A stretch of DNA of 64,000 nt from assembly GCA_021397845.1 (NCBI GenBank), contig CM038049.1:107538877-107602876 (forward strand), written 5' to 3'. The notes beneath the pieces were generated by a model. It was given only the letters and a program-made list of their open reading frames with translations. It had not been told where the DNA came from and made no database searches. A program made the translations under genes and the position numbers. The stretch comes from Areca catechu (lineage: Eukaryota; Streptophyta; Magnoliopsida; Arecales; Arecaceae). Shown here piece by piece: positions 31,211-42,558 of the stretch. Positions within the stretch are counted from its first letter, which is position 1. The number at the start of each line of letters is the position of its first letter.

Positions 31211-34200
31211 ATGTCTACCAGAAACGGAGTGCCATATCAACCTGGTCAAACCCAACCTGATTTAGAGGCCATGATCAGAACTCTTACTGAAAGTATGGCT
31301 AAAATGAATCAGGATATGACAAACACTGTGGCCCAGTTTAGCGCACAAATTCATGAGGATCTTACCCAACTTAGGGACCGAGTCCAAGTACTTGAAGAAC
31401 CTAGACATCGGAATTGGACTCCTGACCCCGATTTTAATGTGCCTCAACCTCACCCACATCAGGAGCCTAGAAGGCCTTTATATAGAGATCCTGAACCTAA
31501 TCATAGGAGGCCTGACCCAGAGCCTGAAGATAGAGATGATAGGTTCATCAGGAACATCAAATTAGATGCACCCACTTTTGATGGTAGTCTGAACCCAAAG
31601 GTGTATTCTGATTGGGAGGGTGAGATGGACCAATACTTTGAGTGGTATGCTATGTCTGAGGAGAGGAAATACAAGTTTGCCAAGATGAAATTAGTGCGTC
31701 AAGCTAGGTTATACTGGGAGAACATTGAGCTAACCACTAGGAGACGGAATGTTGAGCTCATAACCACTTGGCAGGGTATGAAAGAAAAACTGAGAGATAA
31801 ATACCTACCCATTTCATACCAGCAAAACCTGTTAGACCAATGGTAAAACCTGAAACAAGGAAACCGATCTGTCTCAGACTACATAGCTACTTTTGATGAA
31901 TACCTAATGAGATGTGATGTGAGTGAAGCCCACGAAGTCACTTTGTCTACATTTAGGGCTGGACTGAGGGAAGATATCAAGAGAGAACTATTTCTGAGAG
32001 AGGTTACTGATCTAGACCAAGCCTACCAGATTGCACTGAACACTGAGAAATTTCAGAGAGGACCTATACCTTCTAGGGTTAGTGCCCCAATCCCAAGGAA
32101 TGGACCTAGCCAAGTTATCCCTAGTAAACCTTTTCAGGGTACTTCTAACCCTAGGCCCATGGACAAAGGTAAGGCACCTGACACCCAGAGAACCCCTAGT
32201 TCAAATATCACCTGTTTTAAGTGTCAGAAACCAGGTCACATTTCCAGTCAGTGTACTGCCATAGCCTGTTTCAAGTGTCATAAGGTAGGTCATGTTGCTA
32301 GCCAGTGCCCACGGAGATCCCTTTACATAGAAGAGGGAGAGAATGATAATTCCGAGCCCAGTGAGGAATTTGAAGAAGAAGTTTATGAGGCCGAAATGAA
32401 TTTGGTTGAGGAGTATGAAGGAGAGGAGGAACCCAATGAATCTGACCAATTAGGAGTTGTAAGATGCATCCTATCCCAGAATCTAGTTCAAGAGGATTGG
32501 CGTAGAACTAACATCCTACAGACTTTTCTTAAATTAGGGGATAAGGTATGTGGGAGCTGTGTAAATGCCATCTCTACTAGCACTGTCAAGATGTTAGGCT
32601 TAATCCCAGTTCCCCATCCCAACCCCTATAAGGTTTCTTGGGTAGATTCTACCTCCATACCCATCCAGTCTAGATGTCAAGTCCAAATCCAAATGCAATC
32701 TTATCACGAAAAGATTTGGTGCGATGTCTTACCCATGGGGGTGAGCAGTATAATTCTCGGAAGACCTTGGTTGTATGATCATGATGCCACCCTCTTAGGA
32801 AAATCCAATACCTGTGTCTTTAATTTCAAAGGGAAGAAGATTACGATCCATTCCGTTCCCCCTAAGGACAAGGTAACTAAAGGAGCTGGTAAGGTTAAGG
32901 AGATGAAAACTGGAGTGAACCTAATCAGTGCTAAGGATCTAGAACAAGAAATTCATAGTGGTTCACCCATCTGGATGCTGACTGCTAAGGAACTTAGAAC
33001 TTCGGAACCCTCAGAGCCTCCTCAAGAAGTTAAACCTGTGTTAAAAGAATTTGAGGATGTCTTTCCCGAGGATTTGCCAGACCACCTTCCACCTCTTAGG
33101 GATATCCAGCATGCCATAGATCTAATCCCAGGAGCGACTTTGCCCAACTTGCCCCATTATAGGATGAATCCATCTGAGCATGAAGAACTGCAAAAGTAGG
33201 TTGGAGAATTATTGAGGAAGGGGTTTATTAGAGAAAGTCTTAGCCCTTGTGCAGTCCCAGCCTTACTGACCCCAAAAAAAGATGGCACGTGGAGGATGTG
33301 TGTTGACAGTCGTGCCATCAATAAAATTACAATCAAATATAGGTTTCCCATCCCTAGACTAGATGACATGCTTGATATGATGGCTGGTGCAATGGTTTTT
33401 TCTAAGATTGATCTCAAAAGCGGCTATCATCAGGTTAGGATTAGACCCGGGGATGAATGGAAAACTGCTTTCAAAACTAAGGATGGTCTTTATGAATGGG
33501 TTGTTATGCCTTTTGGGTTGTCCAATGCCCCTAGTACTTTCATGAGAATTATGACCCAGGTACTTAGAGCTTTCATAGGAAAATTTGTGGTGGTCTATTT
33601 TGATGACATCCTGATCTATAGTAAGACCCCAACAGATCACCTAGACCATCTTAGAGCAGTCTGCCAAGTTTTGAGGAATGAGAGACTCTACGGTAATCTT
33701 AAGAAGTGTGAATTCATGACTAGTAGAGTTATCTTTCTTGGTTTTGTAGTAACCCCTGACGGCGTGGCGGCCGATCCTGAGAAGATTAAGTCCATAGTAG
33801 ACTGGCCAGAGCCAACCAATGTGCATGAAGTTAGAAGTTTCCATGGCTTGGCTACCTTCTATAGGCGATTCATCAAGGGGTTTAGTACTTTAGCTGCTCC
33901 AATCACTGATTGTATTAGGAAGGGAGAATTTCATTGGACTAAGTCAGCCCATAAAGCCTTCCTAGATCTTAAGGATAAAATGACCCAGGCACCCATTCTG
34001 AGATTACCCGATTTTTCTAAAGTATTTGAGGTTGCCTGTGATGCTTCAGGTGTAGGAATAGGTGGAGTCCTAAGCCAAGAGAATCATCCCATAGCATTCT
34101 TTAGTGAAAAACTTAATGATGCTAAGCTTAGGTATTCTACCTATGATAAGGAATTTTATGCGGTGGTGCAAGCTTTGCGTTACTGGAGACATTATTTGCT

Positions 34201-35989
34201 ACCACAGGAATTTGTACTATTTTCGGACCATGAGGCTCTTAGATTTCTGAACTCCCAAAAGAAGCTTAACCCTAGGCATGCTAAGTGGGTAGAATATATC
34301 CAGTCCTATACTTTTGTCCTGAAACATAAGGCTGGAGTTGAGAATAAGGTAGCTGATGCCCTTAGTCGCCGATCTCTGTTATTAACTTCTGTTAGAACTG
34401 AGGTCATAGGGTTTGAGCAAATCAAAGAGGAATATGAGTCTTGTCCGGATTTCACAACTGTGTATCAGGATCTAGTTCAAGGACCATCTAGTAATCACCA
34501 GGATTATACCCTTGTAGATGGTTTTTTGTTCTTCAAAAATAGGCTTTACATCCCTAGAACTTCTCTTAGGGAATTTTTGATTTGGGAAATCCATGCTGGA
34601 GGTTTAGCTGGCCATTTTGGAAAAGACAAGACCATTCTAGCTATTGAAGACCACTTTTTCTGGCCTAGCTTAAAAAGGGATGTAGCTAATATTGTAGCTA
34701 GATGTCGAACATGCGCTGTTGCCAAACAGCGAAAACAAAACACTGGCCTTTATACCCCACTCCCTGTCCCAGATCGTCCTTGGCAAGATGTGAGTATGGA
34801 TTTTGTGTTAGGTTTACCTAAGACCCAAAGGAGACATGATTCTATATGTGTCGTAGTCGACCGATTCTCTAAAATGGCCCACTTCTTGCCTTGTTCCCAA
34901 ACTTTTGATGCGTCTAAGGTAGCCACACTTTTCTTCAATGAGATAGTTAGACTCCATGGCCTACCTAAGACAATCATTTCAGATAGGGATGTCCGGTTCA
35001 ACAGTTACTTTTGGAAGACCCTTTGGCATAAGTTAGGGACAAAACTTAAGTTTTCAACTGCCTATCATCCCCAAACTGATGGCCAAACTGAAGTAGTGAA
35101 CCGTAGCCTAGAAAATCTGCTGAGATGTCTTGTTGGTGAAAATACCAGAAATTGGGATTTATACCTACCAAGGGCAGAATTTGCGTACAACGACTCGGTC
35201 AATAGGTCTACGGGTAAGAGTCCATTTGAAATTGTACATGGGTACAAACCTCACACACCTCTTGACCTAGTCCCTTTACCTGTCCACACTCGAGTCTCCG
35301 AATCTGCTGAGAATTTTGCACAGCATATAAAAGACTTGCATAAAGAAATTCATGCCAAAATAAATTTAAGTAATGAAACTTATAAGAAGTTGGCTGATAC
35401 TCAAAGGCGAGTCAAATCTTTTGTTGAGGGAGACTATGTGATGATTAGGTTAAGGCCTGAACGGTTTCCTCCTGGAACCGTTAGAAAGTTACATGCTAGG
35501 GGAGCTGGACCATTTAGAGTGGTAAAGAGAGTAGGATCCAATGCCTATGTGCTCGAGTTGCCTCCAGAACTAGGCATTAGCTCTACTTTCAACGTTACAG
35601 ACTTAGTAGAGTACAGGGAGCCAGCTGTGATTCCTAGTGAGCCTTTTGAGCCTAACCCTATCATTGAGAGTGATCCCGACCCTATGTGTCCACCAACAAA
35701 CTGGCCTGTGAGGAAAGAGCAGATTGAAAAGATCCTGGATGATCAGGTTATCTCTACTCGTAATCGAGGATACCAAAGGTACCTGGTCCGCTGGCAAGGA
35801 AGGCCAGATTCTGATGACTCTTGGATCTCCCGAGAAGAATTACAAGAATTGGACCCAGACCTCTTGGAGAGATACCAGAGCCAACTTGAGCCTTACTCGA
35901 CAGGGTCGAGTTCCTCCCACCCTGGGAGAATTGGTGCGGGCACCAGACTCAGAAGAAGACTTCAGAGCTCCATTTGGATCTCTGATTGA
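31211..35989 (+). pseudogene. Element C gag-pol polyprotein, two stops and protease active site deleted
   Basis: One frame of 1592 codons with TAA at 31844-31846 and TAG at 33197-33199. Order: gag core (VYSDWEGEMDQYFEWYAM), zinc knuckles (CFKCQKPGHISSQC, CFKCHKVGHVASQC), protease remnant, RT (WRMCVDSRAINKITIKYRFP, YFDD codons 33596-33607), RNase H (FEVACDASGVGIGGVL), integrase (HFGKDKTILAIEDHFFWP, CRTCAVAKQ, SMDFVLGLP, SDRDVRF, QTDGQTEVVN) and chromodomain (IEKILDDQVIS, YLVRWQGRPDSDDSWIS). Relative to B, 18 bases are missing near 32550 in the protease, removing residues KIIIDS including the catalytic aspartate while keeping frame. The start matches the B gag start; the stop is 58 bp inside the 3' LTR. 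Confidence 0.93.
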
Positions 35990-37563
35990 CATTGCCCGAG
36001 AAATTAGGATTTGTAATAAAGGTTGACCTGGTCAACCAGTTTATTTATTTTATTTATTTCTTGAGTCACCATTTAAATTTTGTTGAGTCATGTTGACTCG
36101 GTGCAAGTCCCAATGTGGTTTCAATTTGGTCCAAAATGGTGCCACATTTCTCTTCCAATCAACTCAAGGTTCAAGCAAGTGGAGGCCACACTCCAAGCCA
36201 CACGCCCAGCCACACTCCGAGCACACGCCAGAGTCCAGGAGGCGCCATAGAGGCATCCCAGTGTCATGGTCCCCACATCCAAAGAAGAAAAAATCAAATT
36301 GGAGGCTAAATTAAAGGAGGCGCCCACACCTGCCTAATTTACCTAAGCAAAGAAGGAAGAAAACTTCTCTTGGAGAAGAAATCAAAGAAGGACATCCAAC
36401 CTACTCCTAATTGAAGTTCAAATAAAAATCAAAGAGCTTAACTTGGAGTGGAAGAAAAGAAGAAATACCATAAGAAGAAGAGGACTCCAAATCCAAATCC
36501 AACTCCAAAGGAGGTGCCATAAAAGTTCCAAAACAATTCCTTTATGGTCGTCCCAATTTTTTTTGGACTCTTGGTCGGCCAAGGGAGAGGATTTTCTACC
36601 TAATCTAGGGGTTGGAAGAGTTTAGTCCCACATGGGAATTTGTACAAGCTAGGAGAAAATTTTAGGTCTATATAATAGACCTCTCTTTGTAACTTTAGAA
36701 AAAAAATGAAGAAAAATTATTTTTGCTATTCTCTTGTGTTGAGCAACCTAGGTTTCTCTTCTTCCGCACTATTCTAAGTGTTGAGCTCTGTGAGGGGGTA
36801 ATCCGGGTTCCATTGGAGCCTTGAGGAGGTGAGAGATCTCCATCTTTATCCAAAACCCTAGGTTAGCCACTTGAAATTCCAAAACCCTAGCCACCTTTCA
36901 TTATTTTCCATCCACCAAACCCTAGATCCATCCATCTCCCACGGCCTCTCTCTCTCTACAAGTCCAGGCCATCCACCTTCATCCAGATCCAGTCCGGCTA
37001 CTTCAGATCCAGAGCAAGTTCCAAGGAGAATCACATCAGCATCCAGGAGAATCCAGTTTTCAGCAATTTCGATCTTCAAGTTCATCAACCTGGTAAATCT
37101 TTTCCTTGACTCTCTGATTCCATCAATTGTTTTTCTTCTCTTCCAGATCTTGAGTTCAGGAGAAGCCAACCCGCCAAAGGACCAGTATTGGAGAATCCAT
37201 TACGAAGATATCCGACTCCGAGGATCCAACAATCTGCTCGGGAGAGTTCTTCCACCAAAATCTGTGAAGATCATTGTCTGGTTAGATAAACCTTCCCTTC
37301 TCTTTATTTCTGTTTTGTTGAAAGCTCGGAGTGAAACCCTAGGTCTGGGAGTTTCTCAACCCCCAGCGATCCGTTGCTTCTAAACTACTCTGATAATTTA
37401 GTTTCCTTAAAATTGTGCTTTCAATTATCATATTAGTATCTTTCAATGTTAGGTTAACTTTTCTTTGATTTGAAGCCAACTTCTACAAACCTATAAAAAC
37501 AACAAAAAAATTAGTTAATCTTAATTTACTTCCGCATCGCATCCCTTTATTTGTTCTGCATCA
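35932..37563 (+). repeat. 3' LTR of element C (1632 bp)
   Basis: Preceded by the short purine tract GGGAGAAT, which lies within pol coding sequence (SSSSHPGRIG) and probably serves as polypurine tract. It starts TGGTGCGGGCACCAG, ends TTCTGCATCA, and is followed by the target duplication GAGGA. Confidence 0.93.
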
Positions 37564-37981
37564 GAGGAGCTGTAAGCTGGAAGAGTTCTAAACAGTAGAC
37601 TGTAGCTGACTCAACAACTGAGGCAGAATACATTGCTGTTAGTGAAGCTACCAAGGAAGCTGTCTGGATGAAGAAATTCATCTCAGAGTTGGGTGTTGTT
37701 CCGGAGATTGAAGGTCCAGTACCACTTTACTGTGATAATACTGGAGCCGTCGCTAAAGCTAAGGAACCTAGAGCTCATCACAAATTAAAGCACATTCTAA
37801 GATGCTTCAATCTCATTCGAGAGATTGTTGAAAGACAAAAAGTTTGCATTAAAAGAGTATAAATGAAGAACAACATAGCAGACCCGTTCACTAAGGCTCT
37901 ACCACAGCGGGAGTTTGATCACCACCTCGATTGTATGGTGTTAAAATTTAAAGGCGATTGGCTTTAGTGCAAGTGGGAGAT
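37564..37981 (+). pseudogene. Copia K RNase H C-terminal half and polypurine tract
   Basis: The sequence resumes copia coding with GAVSWKSSKQ, a stop, then TEAEYIAVSEATKEAVWMKK, PLYCDNTGAVAKAKEPRAHH, LIREIVERQKVCIKRV, another stop, and NNIADPFTKALPQREFDHHL. The DN of YCDN and the H of RAHHK are catalytic-type residues of copia RNase H. AAGTGGGAGA at 37971-37980 is the classic plant copia polypurine tract, directly before the LTR. Confidence 0.88.
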
Positions 37982-39347
37982 TGAAAGGATTATGCCCTAA
38001 AGGCCAATCGAAATATTGTATTTCAATGGGATTTTCTTTTGTATCCCAAACCGGTGTATTGACATTATCAATTAATAAAGGCATTTTATTTTCATCATAC
38101 GCTGTGTCTTATTAATTTTATTAAGATATGATGAACCCCATAGATTAGGACTATGGTTCTAGGGTTATGATGAGATCATACCAGTGAGACCTAAAGCCTT
38201 AAAACCCTAATCTAGAATATTCCTGGTCGATGGGATATTGAGTAGGGGATCAATGTTTCCGATAAGACCAGCACATCCTATGTATGCTTGGTGAAGAGGG
38301 TGACTGATCTCACAGTCACTTGTGTTTGACACTAATACTAGGATGTGGGTGCTCATTAGAGAATTAGTTTACTGAATGGATCCAGCTTGAGAACATATAA
38401 TGGAACCTTATCTGTTTGTCAATAGATAGTTCTCATAGTGGGAGTAGTGCATGTGGTCCTTTGACCTGAGACTACCATGGTACCTTGTATGCATGAATCC
38501 ATACTTTGGTTCACACTCAATCATGACACTGAGTCATGCATGGGGTGATACTGGGTATGGTGGATTGCATATGGAGGTTGTGAGTAGGTCAAAAAGGAAT
38601 CGATCAACCCTAGTAAGAGGGAAGCGCATCCAGATGATTTCAATCAAATGAAGATTCGGAAAATCTTTGATCAAAGTATGAACATTAGAAATAGTTTCTA
38701 ATGGTTCATTAATGAATCATCATTATCAGGTTGAGCAAGGAATGAATATGAAATTGGATTTGATAAGTATCCATATCCATAGTAATATTCAGGGTGCAAG
38801 TAGATCGAAGGACTGAATTGCCTGGTAACTCACCACTGAAGGGTATTTTGGTAAATCCATCAAAATTTCTCATCTTCCGGGTAGGCATGACACATTGCTA
38901 GACATCAATCTTGTCTTGTAGGTCTTCATGAACCAATTAATTTGGTTTCATGAGTCAATTCGATGTGTGATTCGAATTGGACAATTAGGTGAGCCAATTT
39001 GACCTAATTAGGTCAATCGGGTTCGATCGGATCGAATCGGCTCAAACCTAAACCTACTGCTGGCCAGATGTGGAACCCAATGAGTCACACACAATAGAGA
39101 CTTGGCCAAGAAAGTCATTCATGATTTAATTAGGGTCACAGGATCCTAATTGGTTAGCCGGATTACATACTAGCATATATAGGCTAACCAAATTCCTAAC
39201 CCAACTGGATTGGGTCCGGTTGCTTGCTAATTGGGCTAACCTAATTATGGAAAACCTAAATTAGGTTGAGTCCTAAGTGGGGCTAGCCTAATCAGAGCTA
39301 AATCTAATTTTAATTTGGATTTAAGGGCATTTTAGGTGCCATACATG

Positions 39348-39640
39348 AAGAGTCCCAATGGCATGGGACTCTTGGTACCTAAATGATACCTTAACTTCAA
39401 AAGGGCACAGAATGAGCTATAGATATCTTATTTGAATATAATTTTTATGGTCAGAAAGAAAATTTTATGCTCTTTCCAATGATACCCATATTACCTATGT
39501 TTTTACTAGTCAACATTCTTTGAAATTAATGTGGAAGAAGGATGGCACGCGCAGTGCATGAAGAGTCGCAACTCTTCATGTGGCACATGGTTCTGATGGA
39601 GAGTCCTTCTACTATCAGGACTCTTCATAATCTTTGATGT
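39348..39640 (+). promoter_or_regulatory. Three stem-loops with shared AAGAGTC arms in LTR K
   Basis: Hairpin 1 at 39348-39373 has arms AAGAGTCCCA and TGGGACTCTT. Hairpin 2 at 39557-39580 has arms CATGAAGAGT and ACTCTTCATG around loop CGCA. Hairpin 3, about 39600-39630, pairs AGAGTCC with GGACTCT. All use the same AGAGTC/GACTCT core. LTR L has equivalents, for example 55847-55870. Confidence 0.65.
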
Positions 39641-39763
39641 TTGGAGATTGAAGAGGCACCTCTTGGCTTCCTAGAGACAGGTAATTGACATGTGGCAAGT
39701 GAGAATTCATCCAGATAAAAGAAGGGATGTGAATAAGGCCTTTGGTGCATGAATGGGCTTATT

Positions 39764-39817
39764 AGATATGATTTTTCAAGCCAGATAACTTTTCTTCGGT
39801 CTTGAAAAATCATATCT
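39764..39817 (+). promoter_or_regulatory. Perfect 17-bp stem-loop 42 bp upstream of the LTR K TATA box
   Basis: The left arm AGATATGATTTTTCAAG (39764-39780) and right arm CTTGAAAAATCATATCT (39801-39817) are exact complements with a 20-nt loop. The TATA box starts 43 bp after the right arm. LTR L has a 14-bp version with a 4-nt loop at the same distance from its TATA box. Confidence 0.75.
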
Positions 39818-40496
39818 GATAAGTTGATGAGAGGACATATCACATTCTCCTCTTGTATCTATAAATAGGGGGTGGTGAAATGAGTCTAATAAAAAATTCC
39901 ACCGAAGTATTATTCTGAGTGTCTCTCTCTTCCTCCTCCTTTCTTTAAGACAAGACTTGTCTTGTTAAGACAATATCTTTTCTACTAGGACAAGGCTTTG
40001 TTTTAGGATATAAGCCTAAGAGGTCCTAGAGGAGGGTTGTCCTAAAACCAAGAGTGGTTTAGGAGAGTGTCTTTAGTGCCCTACAGTAGGACAGGGTGTC
40101 CTACAGTGGTCAATAGACCAAAGGCTGCCGAAAGAGTTCCACTTATCCAAGCAACTTGAAGAAGGAGTTCTTCCTTGGTTCGAGTTTTGTGTGGATCACC
40201 GTTGTAGGGCGAAAGTTTGGGCGCCTGGTGGAGAAGAAGGCTGAATCAGGGTTTTCTTCATCGGATTGGATACTAGCAGTTCAGGTTGGTGCCTAAACTC
40301 AGGTTTATATTATATATGCATGTTTGTGTGTTTTAATTCCTAGTAAGGAGGTCTTGGGTTAAGAGTTTGGTAGTGGTTTCATAATAAATTTTTGAAATCC
40401 ATGCTTCCGCCCTGGTCACCAAAAACCTTACACCGAAAGGCCTCAACTTGTTGAATCTTCACCGGTGGTTATCTCTCTAGTTCACACAAGGGAGAG

Positions 40497-41650
40497 TCCG
40501 CCGTGACTGATGTGCCTCTGCCTTGCTCCGCTGCAGTAGATAGGGGTGAGGCACTGCAAGTTGAGAGGGAGCCCATTCAGGAGGCTTCTCCAGCTAGAAG
40601 CCATCCCGTGGACTCTTCAGAGCTTTCCCCCACCGGGTGATTATTGATCCCCACCGTGGCTAGGCGGGTGCTAAAGGATACGTTGCTGTCTCATGATTTG
40701 GCAGTTATCCGAGGTCGAAGCCTTACTAGAATATTCGACTCTGCCTTTTCTTCCATGCAACAAATGAGATCCTCATCATTTTTTCTTTGCTCGGAGGGTT
40801 GTTCAGTTCATAACCTCGCTTTGTTGATGTAGTTGGTCCATGACATCACCTTCATGGAGGAGGGCCTAGGGAATGTCGATAGCCTCATCCATGGCCTTAA
40901 GGAAGAGCTCCATACAGCTAGGGCTGAAAAAGAGGTGGCTGAAGAATTGAAGCAGTCTATGGAGAATCGTCTCGTTCATGCGGATGCTGAAATTCATGGC
41001 TTGAGGAGTGAGCTGAAGAACACCCATTTGATAATCACGGGGCAAGGGGTAGAGTTGAGGAAGAGTAGAAAATATGTCGATTCCTCGGAACATCCGCCAA
41101 GGAGAATCAGAGAAAGATTGAAGACCTGACCAAGGCAGTTGAGGAGGCAACCAGGAGGGCTGAAGAGGCATCCTTAAGAGCCAGAAAGGTATCTTTAAGG
41201 GCCGAAGAGGCAGCCGTAGAGTCTGAGGTAGCTAGGAGAGAGTCTGAAATCCTGAAAGAGTTGGCGAGTAGAGCTGTAGCAGATTTTAAGAAGTCCTTAT
41301 AGTTCCAATAGGAAATGAATGAAGCAACCTTATATAGCTACCAACATGGTTTTAACGATGGACTCACCAAGGTCAGTGGGATTTTTCTTAACCTTGACCT
41401 ATCTGCTGTCCTTGCTTTCAACATTATAGAAGAAGAAGAGGAGGGAACCGAGGCCGAAGAGGAGATCGAAGGGATGTCATGTCCAAGGGAGGATATCCCA
41501 ATCGTGGTCGAGGCTCCCAGCATAATTTTGGCCCGGGAAGAGGCTGAAGAGGTGCCAGGCTTGAGGGAAAAAACTCCTATCGCAGCCGAAGACTTGAATA
41601 TGATCCCGATCCTAGCCCAAGAGGGAGTCCGAGCTGAGGAGGAGGTCTAG
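40497..41650 (+). pseudogene. Tat2 antisense accessory ORF 1 (coiled-coil)
   Basis: Opposite in strand to Tat2 pol and broken by stops (for example TGA near 40638 and TAG at 40830-40832) and frameshifts. The longest pieces are 40833-41129 (GLKEELHTARAEKEVAEELK and similar heptads) and 41315-41650. The latter has SYQHGFNDGLTKVSGIFLNL followed by DLS, the same motif as the Tat1 antisense ORF, and then an acidic tail rich in Glu (IIEEEEEGTEAEEEIE). A Glu/Ala-rich coiled coil links them. Function unknown; a structural or nucleic-acid-binding protein is possible but not shown. Confidence 0.6.
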
Positions 41651-42558
41651 GTTGAAGACCCTCTGGACTCAACCCAATTCGAGATAACTCTCTCTATGCA
41701 AATTGACAGATTGCTCCAATCTTGCGATGCTGGGTCTCCTCCAGTCTATGCTTAGGGATCTATATAGCTTTAAGCATTATATCTCTTCCTTACTTTCCTC
41801 TAAAATGTAACTAACAAACTATTCTGAATTTTCAAGTGACTTTCTCCTTTCTGTACATGTCATGTCACATTTTTGAATATGATTTAAATAAGGTTGCTTG
41901 CTTTGGTGATGACTTGAATCATATTGCTCTTCTTCTTCTTTGGTCGAGGGGTCGAAGCCGAAGATTGTTTGGCTTGTGATTGGCATCAAAGACGAGTTTC
42001 GAAGCAAAATCAGAATGCCATTGTCGAAGACTGACCATGACTGACCATGATCAAGCCAGGCTCATGTCAGCCTTCCTTCATAATTAATCTGTCCATCCAG
42101 GAATGGACACGATGGACAGGTGTCATTTTCCAATTGACCGTTGATTAAAGAACACTGATATGATTCTTGTTGCCTGTGTTGATTGTGTTGATATTCGAAC
42201 GATCACATCTTCATGTACCCTGGGTGCTGCCATATCCTCCCTTTTCAAAAGGCAGCCATTAATGCCGTCACTGCACGATGAAGATTATTATGGATTTGAA
42301 GTGCCGGCAGTTGCCATTCCTAAGAGTTGTTATTGGTGATCATACCGCTCTTGAGCGATCACCTGGAGTCTCGAGGTGTCAATCCAACACGTGGCATCCT
42401 TTGGTATGTCTGGGATAGGGCATGGAGGATGTTTCCCTATAGCCAGTCATGGGTGTAAGGTCCTTATAAATAGGACCCTGTCTTCCCTTGTCAATGGCCA
42501 TCACAATTTCAGACTCCCATTTTGGAAGTTTCCCTTCTTTCTCCAGCATCCCAGTGGA
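41651..42558 (+). promoter_or_regulatory. Putative promoter region of antisense ORF 2, Tat2
   Basis: No coding signal from 41651 to 42375. A TATA box (TATAAATA, 42465-42472) lies inside the inverted repeat GGTCCT...AGGACC (42459-42477), about 90 bp before the ATG at 42559. The distance and the orientation fit a promoter reading the antisense ORF rather than Tat2 pol. This is inferred from sequence only. Confidence 0.5.

Larger units (their letters stand above)
28675..37563 (+). mobile_element. Element C: youngest chromovirus, almost intact
   Basis: An 8889-bp element with perfect target duplication GAGGA (28670-28674 and 37564-37568). The LTRs are both exactly 1632 bp and differ at 9 positions by my count. 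It has a tRNA-Met primer site, leader and one continuous gag-pol frame with two nonsense codons. It inserted into the RNase H codons of copia K. At 1.3e-8 substitutions per site per year, a rate often used for grass LTRs, 0.55 percent would mean about 0.2 million years; the rate for this species is unknown. Confidence 0.95.
27017..40432 (+). mobile_element. Copia K: Ty1/copia element, interrupted by Tat1 and C
   Basis: The plus-strand order is the end of integrase, RT, RNase H and 3' LTR. The 5' part lies left of the window beyond Tat1. Element C (28675-37563) splits the RNase H codons; removing C and one GAGGA restores the copia reading SGYVFILNGGAVSWKSSKQ. The 2.45-kb LTR is alignable with that of copia L. 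I do not commit to a copia sublineage. Confidence 0.85.
37982..40432 (+). repeat. 3' LTR of copia K (about 2.45 kb)
   Basis: It starts TGAAAGGATTATGCCC right after the polypurine tract. The end is placed at CCTTACA near 40432, by loose alignment with LTR L and loss of similarity; it could be off by some tens of bases. The TATA box is TATAAATA at 39860-39867. The U3 part upstream of it holds a set of stem-loops (39348-39817). The small ORFs inside look fortuitous. Confidence 0.75.

Noticed and set aside
37668..37862. Independent small gene of 64 codons
   Set aside because: It is the C-terminal RNase H of copia K separated by insertion of C and by stops.
40433..40500. 3' LTR of Tat2 next to copia K
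   Set aside because: TGTTGAATCTTCACC at about 40449 resembles the LTR end only for the first six bases and does not continue; Tat2 appears truncated.
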